Source: Phycisphaerae bacterium
GTDB lineage: Bacteria > Planctomycetota > Phycisphaerae > UBA1845
Length of the DNA: 64,000 nt
Reading direction: 5' to 3'
NCBI GenBank assembly: GCA_029260075.1
Contig: JAJDDY010000058.1
Coordinates: forward strand, 1-64,000
Shown here: positions 42,110 through 49,036 of the stretch, in pieces
Numbering within the stretch: position 1 is the stretch's first letter
Layout of the letters: each line of letters opens with the position of its first letter
Program-made: the position numbers and the translations under genes
Notes under the pieces: generated by a model
Told to the model about the DNA's origin: nothing
What the model saw: the letters and a program-made list of their open reading frames with translations, nothing else
Databases searched by the model: none

Positions 42110-43249
42110 TTGACAACGTTGACCTCCACACCGCAAGTATGCCACGCTGAATTCGACCGGGGAGCCATATCGCGCCTACGGGCCATCGCAATCGATTCAC
42201 TCCGTCGGATGTTCCTTCCGGAGAAGGGCCTGTTTTCGTTTCGCCTGCGCCGGACCGAGACTGGATTCGTGCTTGAGGGCATAAGTCTTCGGTACACGGC
42301 GATCTCTCTGATCGGGCTGGCCGGTGAGACCGAAGACGTGGTCCGATCCATTCTTGTGAATACCGACATCCACTCCGTCGCGAAAGCGCTCATTCACGAA
42401 ACGCAGAACATGACCAGCGTCGGTGACGTAGCGCTGGCACTTTGGGCAGGCGCTGCAGTGGGCGATGTCGACACCACCGCGGCGCGCCAACGATTGCTCG
42501 CGCTGAATCCCGCGCAGGCGGACTGCCCAACGGTAGAGCTGGCTTGGGCGGCGACGGCGCTGGCGCTCGATACGAACGTCGAGCCAGGTGACGATCCACA
42601 GGTGGGTCGCGTCGTCGGCCGTTTGATTGATTCGTTCGCCGAATCGTCCAGCCTGTTTCCACACTGGCCCCAAGGGGCGCGGGCGTCATGGCTTCGCGCT
42701 CACGTGTCCTGTTTCGCTGACTGGGTTTATCCGGTTCAGGCGCTTGCGCACTTCCACCGTCGCACCGGTCACGCACGATCGCTGGCCATCGCGCGGCAAT
42801 GTGCGGACAAAATGTGCGAGCTGCAGGGATCGGACGGGCAGTGGTGGTGGCATTTTGACGTCCGGACGGGGCGGGTCATCGAACAATACCCTGTGTACGC
42901 CGTGCATCAAGATGCGATGGCGCCGATGGCGCTCTTCGCGCTGGAGCAAGCCGGCGGCGGGGCACGACACGAGTCGATCCGGCGCGGCCTGGACTGGTTG
43001 AACCGAGCACCGGAGATCGACGCGAGCTTGGTCGACGATTCCGCGAAGGTGATTTGGCGCAAGGTGGCGCGTCACGAGCCTGGCAAGCTGACACGCAGTA
43101 TTCAAGCAGCCACGGCGCGACTGCACCCTTCGTTTCGCGTGCCGGGGGTGGACGCCGTGTTTCGACCCGGCTGGGTTGATTATGAATCTCGCCCATACCA
43201 CCTTGGATGGTTGTTGCACGCCGTCCCGAGCGGTGAGGCGATCGGATGA
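42110..43249 (+). CDS. Unknown helical-repeat protein of the polysaccharide operon
   Basis: A 379-residue soluble protein without a named family that I can assign. Helical repeats with aromatic-rich turns (LEGISLRYTAISLIGLAGE, LQGSDGQWWWHFDVRTG, VYAVHQDAMAPMALFALEQA) suggest an alpha/alpha toroid like those of glycoside hydrolase or lyase N-domains or terpene cyclases. QGSDGQWWW resembles the QW motifs of cyclases, but no DXDD or DDXXD acid motif is present. Translation probably starts at TTG 42110, since no in-frame ATG or GTG precedes conserved-looking sequence. Its stop overlaps the start of the WecG-type gene (ATGA at 43246-43249), so the two are coupled. Perhaps an enzyme or scaffold acting on the glycan. 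Confidence 0.72.
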   Translation: MTTLTSTPQVCHAEFDRGAISRLRAIAIDSLRRMFLPEKGLFSFRLRRTETGFVLEGISLRYTAISLIGLAGETEDVVRSILVNTDIHSVAKALIHETQNMTSVGDVALALWAGAAVGDVDTTAARQRLLALNPAQADCPTVELAWAATALALDTNVEPGDDPQVGRVVGRLIDSFAESSSLFPHWPQGARASWLRAHVSCFADWVYPVQALAHFHRRTGHARSLAIARQCADKMCELQGSDGQWWWHFDVRTGRVIEQYPVYAVHQDAMAPMALFALEQAGGGARHESIRRGLDWLNRAPEIDASLVDDSAKVIWRKVARHEPGKLTRSIQAATARLHPSFRVPGVDAVFRPGWVDYESRPYHLGWLLHAVPSGEAIG

Positions 43250-44058
43250 ATCTGACCGAAACCTCCGCACCAATCACAACACCCGGCGAGCATGCGTCGA
43301 CACCGTCGCGACTGTGCGAGGTGTGCGGCGTGCGAATCGCCGCGATGACGATGGGTGAGGTGCTCGACAGGGCTGACGAAGCCATCGCGCAGCACAGGTC
43401 GTTGCTCTTTGGTGTCGTCAACGGCGCGAAGCTTGTGAACATGAAGCGCGACCCATCGCTTCGTCGTGCCGTGCTCAGCGCAGACATCATTCTCGCTGAC
43501 GGCATGTCGGTGGTTTGGGCGTCGCGGATTTTGGGGCAACGCCTGCCGGAGCGTGTGGCTGGCATCGATCTGATGCACGAAATGCTTCGGCGCGGTGACG
43601 ATCGCGGTTATCGAATCTATCTACTTGGTGCGACCGACGAAGTCATCGCCGATCTGTCAGCGATAATTGCACGCGACTTTCCTGGTATCGTCGTGGTCGG
43701 AGTCAGAAACGGTTACTTTACAGCCGACGAGGAACAACAGGTTGCGTCGGCCGTGTCTGACGCCCGACCCGATGTGCTGTTCGTCGGTACGAACTCGCCC
43801 AAGAAGGAACTGTTCCTCGCACAGTGGTCGAAGAAGATGAACGTTTCGGTTTGTCACGGCGTCGGCGGGGCGTTCGATGTCCTGTCGGGCAAGACCAAGC
43901 GCGCCCCAGAGCGATGGCAGCGACTTGGGCTGGAGTGGTTGTATCGCGTGGTTCAAGAGCCTCGGCGCATGTGGCGTCGCTACCTCGTCACCAACGTGCT
44001 ATTGTGTGGCATGGTTATGAAAGAATTATTGTCGGGTGGCAGACGACGCAGTGAGTGA
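43246..44058 (+). CDS. WecG/TagA/CpsF-family glycosyltransferase
   Basis: Cytoplasmic, membrane-associated GT26 enzyme of 270 residues that adds the second sugar to a polyprenyl-linked acceptor (N-acetylmannosaminyl or glucosyl transfer in known members). Signatures are VNGAKLVNMKRDPSLRRAV, ILADGMSVVWASRILG with the catalytic Asp, ERVAGIDLMHEM, YLLGATDEV, and GTNSPKKELFLAQW near residue 183. The C-terminal basic amphipathic part (EWLYRVVQEPRRMWRRYLV) is the usual membrane-binding tail. It overlaps the preceding gene by four bases and the next by 23, an operon with coupled translation. The donor sugar is not predictable. Confidence 0.92.
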   Translation: MNLTETSAPITTPGEHASTPSRLCEVCGVRIAAMTMGEVLDRADEAIAQHRSLLFGVVNGAKLVNMKRDPSLRRAVLSADIILADGMSVVWASRILGQRLPERVAGIDLMHEMLRRGDDRGYRIYLLGATDEVIADLSAIIARDFPGIVVVGVRNGYFTADEEQQVASAVSDARPDVLFVGTNSPKKELFLAQWSKKMNVSVCHGVGGAFDVLSGKTKRAPERWQRLGLEWLYRVVQEPRRMWRRYLVTNVLLCGMVMKELLSGGRRRSE

Positions 44059-44599
44059 GACGGCTGGGAAGCCTGCGGACGCGTCGGATCAAGACAAGCC
44101 TACTGCGAGGGGGTCCAAGTGGATCATCGCGGTCGGTTCCTGTTGCTACCTGGGTTATCTTCCCGCTTCCGGAACCGTGACGGTGGCGGTGGCGGGGATT
44201 CCGGCGTTTCTCTTGTTCGCGCCGTTTGGCACGACGGTTCATCTGATTATTGTCGCAGCGGCCACGGCGTTCGGCGTGTGGATACACGACCGCGGCGATC
44301 GATTGCTCGGTGAGAAAGACAGCCGAAAGCTCGTCGTCGACGAGTTGGTTGGGTTTTGGATCGCGGTGTTGTTCCTGCCCGGGGTTACGTGGCAGATTGT
44401 CGTAGTTGCTTTCTTTTTGGAACGCGGGCTGGACATTATGAAGGTGTGGCCTGCCAACATTGTCGAGCGGCGCGTCCCCGGGGGATGGGGTGTGGTTGGC
44501 GATGACGTTGTGGCAGGTGTGTATGCGTGCGGCTTGTTGCAGATACTCTGCCGTTTTTGGCCGACGTGGATGGGGTTGCCGGTAGACGGGGTAACGTGA
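44036..44599 (+). CDS. pgpA: Phosphatidylglycerophosphatase A
   Basis: A 187-residue membrane protein of the PgpA family, which dephosphorylates phosphatidylglycerophosphate to phosphatidylglycerol. Conserved blocks are GYLPASGT near residue 40, DRGDRLLGEKDSRKLVVDE (84-102), and FFLERGLDIMKVWPANIVE followed by GGWGVVGDDVVAGVYA, holding the metal-binding acidic residues. Starts at GTG 44036 inside the end of the WecG-type gene. The polar N-terminal 27 residues precede the first helix. Its place inside a glycan operon is unusual: it might act on another lipid phosphate, such as a polyprenyl intermediate, or link phospholipid supply to capsule assembly. Confidence 0.88.
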   Translation: MADDAVSETAGKPADASDQDKPTARGSKWIIAVGSCCYLGYLPASGTVTVAVAGIPAFLLFAPFGTTVHLIIVAAATAFGVWIHDRGDRLLGEKDSRKLVVDELVGFWIAVLFLPGVTWQIVVVAFFLERGLDIMKVWPANIVERRVPGGWGVVGDDVVAGVYACGLLQILCRFWPTWMGLPVDGVT

Positions 44600-44625
44600 G
44601 ACGCGCTTTGCGTCGTTTTGCGGGT

Positions 44626-44662
44626 TGTTGAACAAGTGTGGCACCCGCTTCCAGCCGGTGGG
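44626..44662 (+). repeat. Family A hairpin repeat, copy 6 (partial)
   Basis: GTTGTTGAACAAGTGTGG followed by CACCCGCTTCCAGCCGGTG (44642-44660), one mismatch in the stem. The usual downstream flank is replaced by a T run and family C sequence. Confidence 0.7.
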
Positions 44663-44671
44663 GTTTTTGCG

Positions 44672-44716
44672 GCGGGTGCGATTCGACTCCCCCACGGCTG
44701 AAGCCATGGGCCACCC
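44672..44716 (+). repeat. Family C hairpin, right half only
   Basis: GCGATTCGACTCCCCC, ACGGCTGAAGCCATGG and GCCACCC match the right arm of copy 1 almost exactly. The left arm is missing. Confidence 0.68.
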
Positions 44717-44735
44717 TGTCGGTGGATCGCGAATT

Positions 44736-44873
44736 CCTACTCGCCACTTCCGGAGGTGCCGAGAAAGGATTCACGGCACAGCATGACTTCCTACTCGCCA
44801 CTGTCGGGAGTTCCGAGAAGGGATTTACGGCACAGCATCTTGGGGGGGGCCGAGAAGGAATTCACGGCACAGC
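44736..44873 (+). repeat. Tandem array of 54-base family D units
   Basis: Unit 1 at 44736-44789 and unit 2 at 44790-44843 both begin CCTACTCGCCACT and contain CCGAGAA(A/G)GGATT(C/T)ACGGCACAGC. A third, truncated unit ends at 44873. The period is exactly 54 bases, so the array keeps an open frame. A single inverted copy lies at 25675. Confidence 0.78.
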
Positions 44874-44907
44874 GATACTGTACAGCGTTCTGGGCACCGT
44901 CTGGGGA

Positions 44908-46248
44908 ATGGCGATTCAGATGTCGACAACAGCGCACAGCTTGGACATGGGTCGCACGCCACATTTGCTCGGCGGTTCAGGCGGCGCCCGCGCCATGGTG
45001 GACCAATCAGTCGTGTCAGAACACTGCGACCACACCACATTAAAGTCAGTTGCTCCTCACCAAGAGGCGCCCGCGCCGTCGCGGGTACGCTTGTTGTTGC
45101 TCGTGAGCAGCTTGGAGTTCGGCGGCGCCGAGCGGCAGGTCGTGCATCTAGCCAATCATCTTTCGTCCGATCGGTTCGATGTGTCCGTGTGTTCGTTGTC
45201 GCCGTTCGTGCCGCTCGCTGACGATTTGCATGATCGCGAGCGTCGATTGCACATTGTCGCGCGCCGATCTCGGTTTGATCTTGCAGTTGTGGGTCGTGTG
45301 GCGGATTTGATGGAGCGGCTGCGGACGCAAGTTGTACATGGGTTCCTGTTCGACGCGGAGATGATCGGTCGCCTCGCGGCACGATCGGCGCAAGTGCCGG
45401 TGGTGATCGCCTCAGAGCGGAATTCCAATTACCGCATTCCCTGGCTTCATTGGTGCGGTCAACATCTGACTCTGTCGATGTTCGACGTGATGATCGCCAA
45501 CAGCGAAGCGGGTAAGCGGTTCAACATGAGGACGCTTGGTTTGCCGGCGTCGCGAATCAAAGTAATCCGCAATGGTGTCGACACGGATCGATTTCGACCG
45601 GACGGTTCGTCGACGCTTCGGACCGAGCTCAACTTGCCCGACGATGCGTTTGTCGTCGGGATGGTGGCGAAGTTCAAGCGGCAGAAAAACCACGGCGTCT
45701 TTCTTCGCATGGCGCGGAAGGTGCTTGAGCGGGTTCCCAACGCGTGGTTCGTGTGCGTGGGTGAACCGCTACGCGACAACTTCGAGGGCGCGGAAGATTA
45801 CCATCGCGAAATGCGGGAAGTCATGACGACACTCGGGCTTGAGCAGCGGTGCCTTCTACTTGGCAATCGCGCGGACATGCCGGACGTGTACCGCTCGCTC
45901 AACGTAGCCGTACTCACGTCGCTGCGCGAGGGGACGCCGAACGTCCTGCTCGAAGCCATGGCCTGTGGCGTGCCCGTTGTCGCCAGCGATGTGGCCGACA
46001 ACCGGCTGGTGGTGCCCGACAAGGAGGCCGGTTTCATCGTGCCGCCGAACGATGTCGACGAGACGGCGCGGCGCGTCTCTGAACTTGTGGATGGTACAGT
46101 TAGGAAACGAATGGGTACGGTCGGTCGGCGGTGGGTTGAGCAACATTTTTCTCTCGATGCCCTCACACGGCAGACGCAGCAGGTTTATCTTGACGCGCTT
46201 GGGCGATCGTGCAACGCACAGCCAACCCCGTGCGGAGCGGCCTCATGA
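44908..46248 (+). CDS. Glycosyltransferase, GT4 family
   Basis: Retaining GT-B glycosyltransferase of about 446 residues. The GT4 core starts with LLLLVSSLEFGGAERQVVHLA and ends with the nucleotide-sugar site: SLREGTPNVLLEAMACGVPV, where the EGTPNVLLEAMA segment holds the E-x7-E pair. KRQKNHGVFLRMARKVLERV and VIRNGVDTDRF are further GT4 marks. The start is uncertain: ATG 44908, 44920 or 44995 are all in frame, and none has an ideal ribosome site. The frame continues upstream through repeats. No membrane helices; it acts at the inner face of the membrane. The end overlaps the next gene at ATGA. Confidence 0.88.
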   Translation: MAIQMSTTAHSLDMGRTPHLLGGSGGARAMVDQSVVSEHCDHTTLKSVAPHQEAPAPSRVRLLLLVSSLEFGGAERQVVHLANHLSSDRFDVSVCSLSPFVPLADDLHDRERRLHIVARRSRFDLAVVGRVADLMERLRTQVVHGFLFDAEMIGRLAARSAQVPVVIASERNSNYRIPWLHWCGQHLTLSMFDVMIANSEAGKRFNMRTLGLPASRIKVIRNGVDTDRFRPDGSSTLRTELNLPDDAFVVGMVAKFKRQKNHGVFLRMARKVLERVPNAWFVCVGEPLRDNFEGAEDYHREMREVMTTLGLEQRCLLLGNRADMPDVYRSLNVAVLTSLREGTPNVLLEAMACGVPVVASDVADNRLVVPDKEAGFIVPPNDVDETARRVSELVDGTVRKRMGTVGRRWVEQHFSLDALTRQTQQVYLDALGRSCNAQPTPCGAAS

Positions 46249-47492
46249 TCGGGCGCACGTTGGGCTCGGCTGTGGCGTACCTGGTGTTGCTTGGTAGTTA
46301 CGCCGGAACGCTCGCCTTTGCCCGCATCGGCCGGCTGATTCCACATCGACGTCGCGAACCCTCGGGTTGTCTTGTGGTCACTGGCACGTTCTTCAGTAGC
46401 AATTGGTTCGCGTCGCACGCGAAACCGCTGGCCGCGTCCGGACTCGATCGAGTTGTTTTCGTGGCTGACGAGCCGCAGGACGCGCCGTCCGGTGTCGTAT
46501 TCCTTTGTCCACCGCGCTGGTTCTCTGCGTGTTTCGGGCGGGCGATGGCGAAGAGCGTCTGGTTGTTTGTTGCGGGATGGCGTTACAATCCGGACCTGTT
46601 CATGGGCTTTCATCTTATCCCCGGCGCTATGGGCTCACTGCTCGCGGGGCGTTGGTTCGGGCGACCGACTTGTTATCAGATGACCGGCGGACCGATCGAG
46701 ATTATCGGTGGTGGTTATCAAAGTGAGAACAGCGTCACGACCAAGCTTGCCCGGCCTTCGCGATTGCTGGAACGATTGGCGATGAGCGTGGCGTGTGAAC
46801 ATGATCTTGTCGTCGTGCGCGGAAGCGGCGCCAAGGCGTACATGACGAAACACCTTCGACGTGGCACGGTTGAGATCATTACGGGAAGCATCCCGCCCGT
46901 TCAGGGCCAACCGCTCGATCAGCGAACGTATGACATGGTGTTCGTCGCGCGGCTGACTTCGATCAAGCAGCCGGAGCAATTCATCGACATTGTTGGACGG
47001 ATCGCGGAGACGATGCCCTCACTTCGTGCGGTCGTCATTGGCGACGGCCCGGAGCTTGCGTCATTGAAAGAGCAGGCGTCGCGATTGGGCGTCGACGACA
47101 ACGTCACGTTCCTCGGTCACTGCGACGATGTGATGGGCGTATTGCGTCAGTCCAAAGTATTTGTCTTGACCTCAAAGAGTGAGGGGCTGTCGATCGCACT
47201 GGCTGAAGCGATGGGCGCGGGCTTACCCGGCGTGGTGGCCGACGTGGGCGATCTTGCCGATCTCGTGCACGATGGCGAAAATGGATACCTCGTTCGTCCG
47301 AACGATGTGGACACCTACGCGAAGCGCGTGGCTTCTATTCTTGCGGATCCGGATCTGTGGTCGAAGCTTTCGGTTGAGGCGAGCGAGCTGGCGCGTCGAA
47401 ATCATTCTGTGGACGCGGTCGCAGCGCGGTGGCGTCGTTGCCTTGCCGAGTTGTGCAACGGTCGCAGCGAACAAGTGGCGGTGGACGCGTGA
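46245..47492 (+). CDS. Glycosyltransferase, GT4 family with N-terminal hydrophobic segment
   Basis: A 415-residue GT-B enzyme. The start at 46245 overlaps the preceding stop (ATGA) and has GGAG seven bases upstream. Residues 1-30 contain a hydrophobic stretch (LGSAVAYLVLLGSYAGTLAF), perhaps a membrane anchor. The GT4 C-domain follows VFVARLTSIKQPEQFIDIVG, VVIGDGPELASLKEQASRLG and SKSEGLSIALAEAMGAGLP, with the usual E-x7-E. TGGPIEIIGGGYQSEN is the acceptor-side loop. The C-terminus overlaps the next gene by GTGA. The donor and linkage are not predictable. Confidence 0.88.
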   Translation: MIGRTLGSAVAYLVLLGSYAGTLAFARIGRLIPHRRREPSGCLVVTGTFFSSNWFASHAKPLAASGLDRVVFVADEPQDAPSGVVFLCPPRWFSACFGRAMAKSVWLFVAGWRYNPDLFMGFHLIPGAMGSLLAGRWFGRPTCYQMTGGPIEIIGGGYQSENSVTTKLARPSRLLERLAMSVACEHDLVVVRGSGAKAYMTKHLRRGTVEIITGSIPPVQGQPLDQRTYDMVFVARLTSIKQPEQFIDIVGRIAETMPSLRAVVIGDGPELASLKEQASRLGVDDNVTFLGHCDDVMGVLRQSKVFVLTSKSEGLSIALAEAMGAGLPGVVADVGDLADLVHDGENGYLVRPNDVDTYAKRVASILADPDLWSKLSVEASELARRNHSVDAVAARWRRCLAELCNGRSEQVAVDA

Positions 47493-48997
47493 GAAACGCC
47501 CTGACGAGTCGCGATGTGGCTGTCTTCGCTGGTTGCGATGGGTACAGCCGCGAAGCGCCCTTTTCGCCGGGGCAACAGTTTGCCGAGTATCCATTTCCCG
47601 GTTCGACGGTTTCGAGCACGCCGAACCCTGCGTATGAAGGTGTTCGCGGCGCGTTGGAACTGTTGGGCTTGGACGAAGAACATGCAGGGACGGATGCGTG
47701 GAATCCGCTGGGCACGTGCATTCAGCCCGGCGACACGGTAGTGATCAAACCGAATTTCGTTCGTGATTTTCGCGAATCTAGTGAAGACCACGCGGATTGT
47801 TTGATCACGCACGGCGCCGTCGTTCGTGCCGTCGCAGATTACGCATTGATCGCGCTGAAGGGGAAAGGGCGACTGGTTGTTGCTGATGCGCCGCACAATG
47901 ATGCCGATTTCGGCGCGATCCGTCGTATCGCGGCGCTCGATGAATTGCAATCGTTCTATGCTACGCACGCGCCGGTGCGACTTGAGGTGTACGACCTGCG
48001 CCCGGAGCAAGCCCGCAAGATCGACGGGGTGATCGTCGGGCACGAATCGCTGCCAGGCGATCCGGCCGGGTATGTGAGGGTCAACCTGGGGTTGCGGTCT
48101 GCGTTTGCGGAGATCAACGATCTTTGCCACCTATTGTATGGCTCGGAGTACGACACACGCGAGTTGTTTCGCCATCAGCACGACGACGTTCACGAATACA
48201 TGATATCGAGGACGGTGCTCGACGCGGATGTGGTCGTCAGTGTTCCCAAGCTCAAGACGCACAAGAAGGTTGGCCTCACCGTGAACTTGAAGAATCTCGT
48301 GGGGATCAACGGAAACAAGAACTGGCTGCCGCACCATCGTGAGGGTGTGCCGGCGCAGGGGGGTGATCAGTTTTCCGACAATCGCGCGAAGCATCGAGTC
48401 GAACGGACCACGGTGGCTTTGTTCAAGCGCGTGTTCCCGCTGTTGGGACCGTTGCGTGGTTCGGTAGCGGGGCCGATCAAGTCTGTTGGCAAGAAAATAT
48501 TCGGCGATACCAACGACGCGACCGTGCGCTCGGGAAACTGGTACGGTAACGATACAACGTGGCGGATGGTGTTGGACCTGAACCGTATCCTGACCTACGC
48601 CGATGCGGCCGGTTGCTTGCATGATAGGCCCGTTCGCCGGTTTTTCAGTATTGTCGATGGTGTGGTTGGTGGCGAGGGCAACGGTCCGCTCGATGCGACG
48701 CCGCGAGAGACAGGCGTGATCATCGCCGGTAGTAATGCGGTAGCCGTCGATCTGGTCTCCGCTCGGCTAATGGGTTTCGATCGGGCGCGCATACCGATTT
48801 TGCATCGTTCGTTCGAGGCGCACGAATGGCCGCTGACGGCGTTCAGTGTACAGGACGTAGCCGTGCATTCGAATCGTTCAGACTTGACGGGTAGCGTTGG
48901 CGACTTAGAGGGATCGTTGTTTGCGTTTGAACCGCATTTCGGTTGGACGGGGCATGTCGAGTTATCCTCCCAAGATCAAGGCTTGGCGAATGATTGA
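47489..48997 (+). CDS. DUF362 domain protein in polysaccharide operon
   Basis: A 502-residue DUF362 protein, the second in the window. GTG 47489 overlaps the previous stop (GTGA). Family marks are GDTVVIKPNFVRDF (near residue 88), VVVSVPKLKTHKKVGLTVNL, KNLVGINGNKNWLPHH, VDGVVGGEGNGP and AGSNAVAVDLVSARLMGFD. The first 25 residues resemble no signal peptide. It differs from the 24344 protein by an insert of about 80 residues after WLPHH. Known DUF362 proteins lack an agreed function; position between glycosyltransferases and the methyltransferase-CapK fusion suggests a role in glycan modification or lipid-linked intermediate handling. Confidence 0.87.
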   Translation: MRNALTSRDVAVFAGCDGYSREAPFSPGQQFAEYPFPGSTVSSTPNPAYEGVRGALELLGLDEEHAGTDAWNPLGTCIQPGDTVVIKPNFVRDFRESSEDHADCLITHGAVVRAVADYALIALKGKGRLVVADAPHNDADFGAIRRIAALDELQSFYATHAPVRLEVYDLRPEQARKIDGVIVGHESLPGDPAGYVRVNLGLRSAFAEINDLCHLLYGSEYDTRELFRHQHDDVHEYMISRTVLDADVVVSVPKLKTHKKVGLTVNLKNLVGINGNKNWLPHHREGVPAQGGDQFSDNRAKHRVERTTVALFKRVFPLLGPLRGSVAGPIKSVGKKIFGDTNDATVRSGNWYGNDTTWRMVLDLNRILTYADAAGCLHDRPVRRFFSIVDGVVGGEGNGPLDATPRETGVIIAGSNAVAVDLVSARLMGFDRARIPILHRSFEAHEWPLTAFSVQDVAVHSNRSDLTGSVGDLEGSLFAFEPHFGWTGHVELSSQDQGLAND

Positions 48998-49036
48998 GCG
49001 GTGCGCTCCGGATCGCGTAGCACGACAGGTAGGCCA

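Larger units (their letters stand above)
44600..44907. other. Spacer with three repeat families before a GT4 gene
   Basis: A partial family A hairpin (44626-44662), half of a family C hairpin (44672-44716) and a tandem family D array (44736-44873) fill almost the whole gap. The downstream gene's frame is open through them from 44638, but this is probably not translated. Confidence 0.55.

Noticed and set aside
44736-44873. CRISPR array
   Set aside because: The tandem units are directly adjacent with no unique spacers, and no cas gene is in the window.
44638-44907. N-terminal extension of the GT4 protein through the repeats
   Set aside because: Sequence consists of dispersed repeats found elsewhere between genes, and lacks a ribosome site at 44638. 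Kept only as a possibility in the findings.
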